Positions 5,355 through 5,534 of a stretch of DNA of 5,534 nucleotides are shown here, one piece after another (position 1 is the stretch's first letter; each line of letters opens with the position of its first letter). The translations under genes were made by a program, and so were the position numbers. This stretch comes from an uncultured Bdellovibrio sp. (GTDB taxonomy: Bacteria; Bdellovibrionota; Bdellovibrionia; Bdellovibrionales; Bdellovibrionaceae). The stretch is from positions 1 to 5,534 of the forward strand of contig NZ_CAMLDV010000204.1 of assembly GCF_946478835.1 (NCBI RefSeq), written 5' to 3'. The notes beneath the pieces were generated by a model. That model searched no databases, was not told where the DNA came from, and was given only the letters and a program-made list of their open reading frames with translations.

Positions 5355-5534
5355 ATGCTCGTGACAGAAAAAGAATTCTACCTTGTTGGCTTTGAAACCA
5401 GAACAGACAACAAAACAGAAATGACAAGCGCTCCAGGCCAAGGGCAGATCGCGAAAATGTGGGAAAGAATCTTTAAAGAAGATCTTAAAGGAAAAGTTCC
5501 TCAGACTGAAAGCCACGATATTTTCGCCATTTAT
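5355..5534 (+). CDS. GyrI-like effector-binding domain protein, N-terminal part (3' end outside window)
   Basis: Sixty codons are visible from the ATG at 5355 to the window edge with no stop. AAAGGAAA (5343-5350) provides the SD. The sequence starts directly with the domain: EKEFYLVGFETRTDN (about residues 5-19) is the first strand, GQIAKMWERIF (30-40) the helix, and ESHDIFAIY (52-60) the next strand. This pattern fits the GyrI-like / integron-associated (Cass2-type) effector-binding family, which binds small, often cationic or drug-like molecules. No DNA-binding domain precedes it, so it is a stand-alone ligand-binding form unless one follows beyond the edge. The 21-nt gap to the CNNM/CBS gene suggests an operon, although a T-rich stretch lies between. 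No direct functional link between the two is known to me. Confidence 0.75.
   Translation, partial: MLVTEKEFYLVGFETRTDNKTEMTSAPGQGQIAKMWERIFKEDLKGKVPQTESHDIFAIY

Overview
This window reads as ordinary, densely packed bacterial chromosome. It holds eight protein genes (two cut by the window edges), short intergenic gaps and clear Shine-Dalgarno (SD) sites. I see no RNA gene, mobile element, CRISPR array or sign of recent transfer. The gene set (an RNase Y-type protein, a lone receiver, a DUF21/CBS membrane protein, an exported unknown) and the style of the proteins fit a Gram-negative such as Bdellovibrio or a related Bdellovibrionota. That assignment is inference from overall resemblance, not proof.

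Layout. At 1-325 (+) is the C-terminal end of a major facilitator transporter. It meets, stop codon on stop codon, a leftward pair at 322-1187 (-): an OsmC/YhfA-like thiol protein followed by the ribosome-rescue factor ArfB, joined by a GTGA stop/start overlap. A 132-bp divergent gap then leads to a rightward RNase Y-like protein (1320-2903). Its stop codon lies inside a terminator-like hairpin. A stand-alone response-regulator receiver follows (3032-3457, +). A GC-rich hairpin separates it from a convergent gene (3527-4096, -) for a small exported protein. A second divergent gap contains a good leftward promoter candidate and a hairpin that covers a ribosome-binding site. It precedes a rightward pair: a CNNM/DUF21-CBS membrane protein (4305-5333) and the start of a GyrI-like effector-binding protein (5355 to the edge).

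How the genes relate. The OsmC-ArfB pair could join thiol/peroxide defence to rescue of stalled ribosomes. The RNase Y-like protein would act in membrane-anchored mRNA turnover, but its KH domain has lost the first glycine of the GXXG RNA-binding loop. The receiver may or may not be co-transcribed with it, because a terminator-like hairpin lies between.

Best leads: (1) the exported protein at 3527-4096 carries a GELD...GEVK pattern resembling the PD-(D/E)XK nuclease core, suggesting an undescribed periplasmic or secreted nuclease-like protein; (2) the altered KH loop; (3) two rightward genes whose leaders can fold SD sequence into hairpins next to the start codon.
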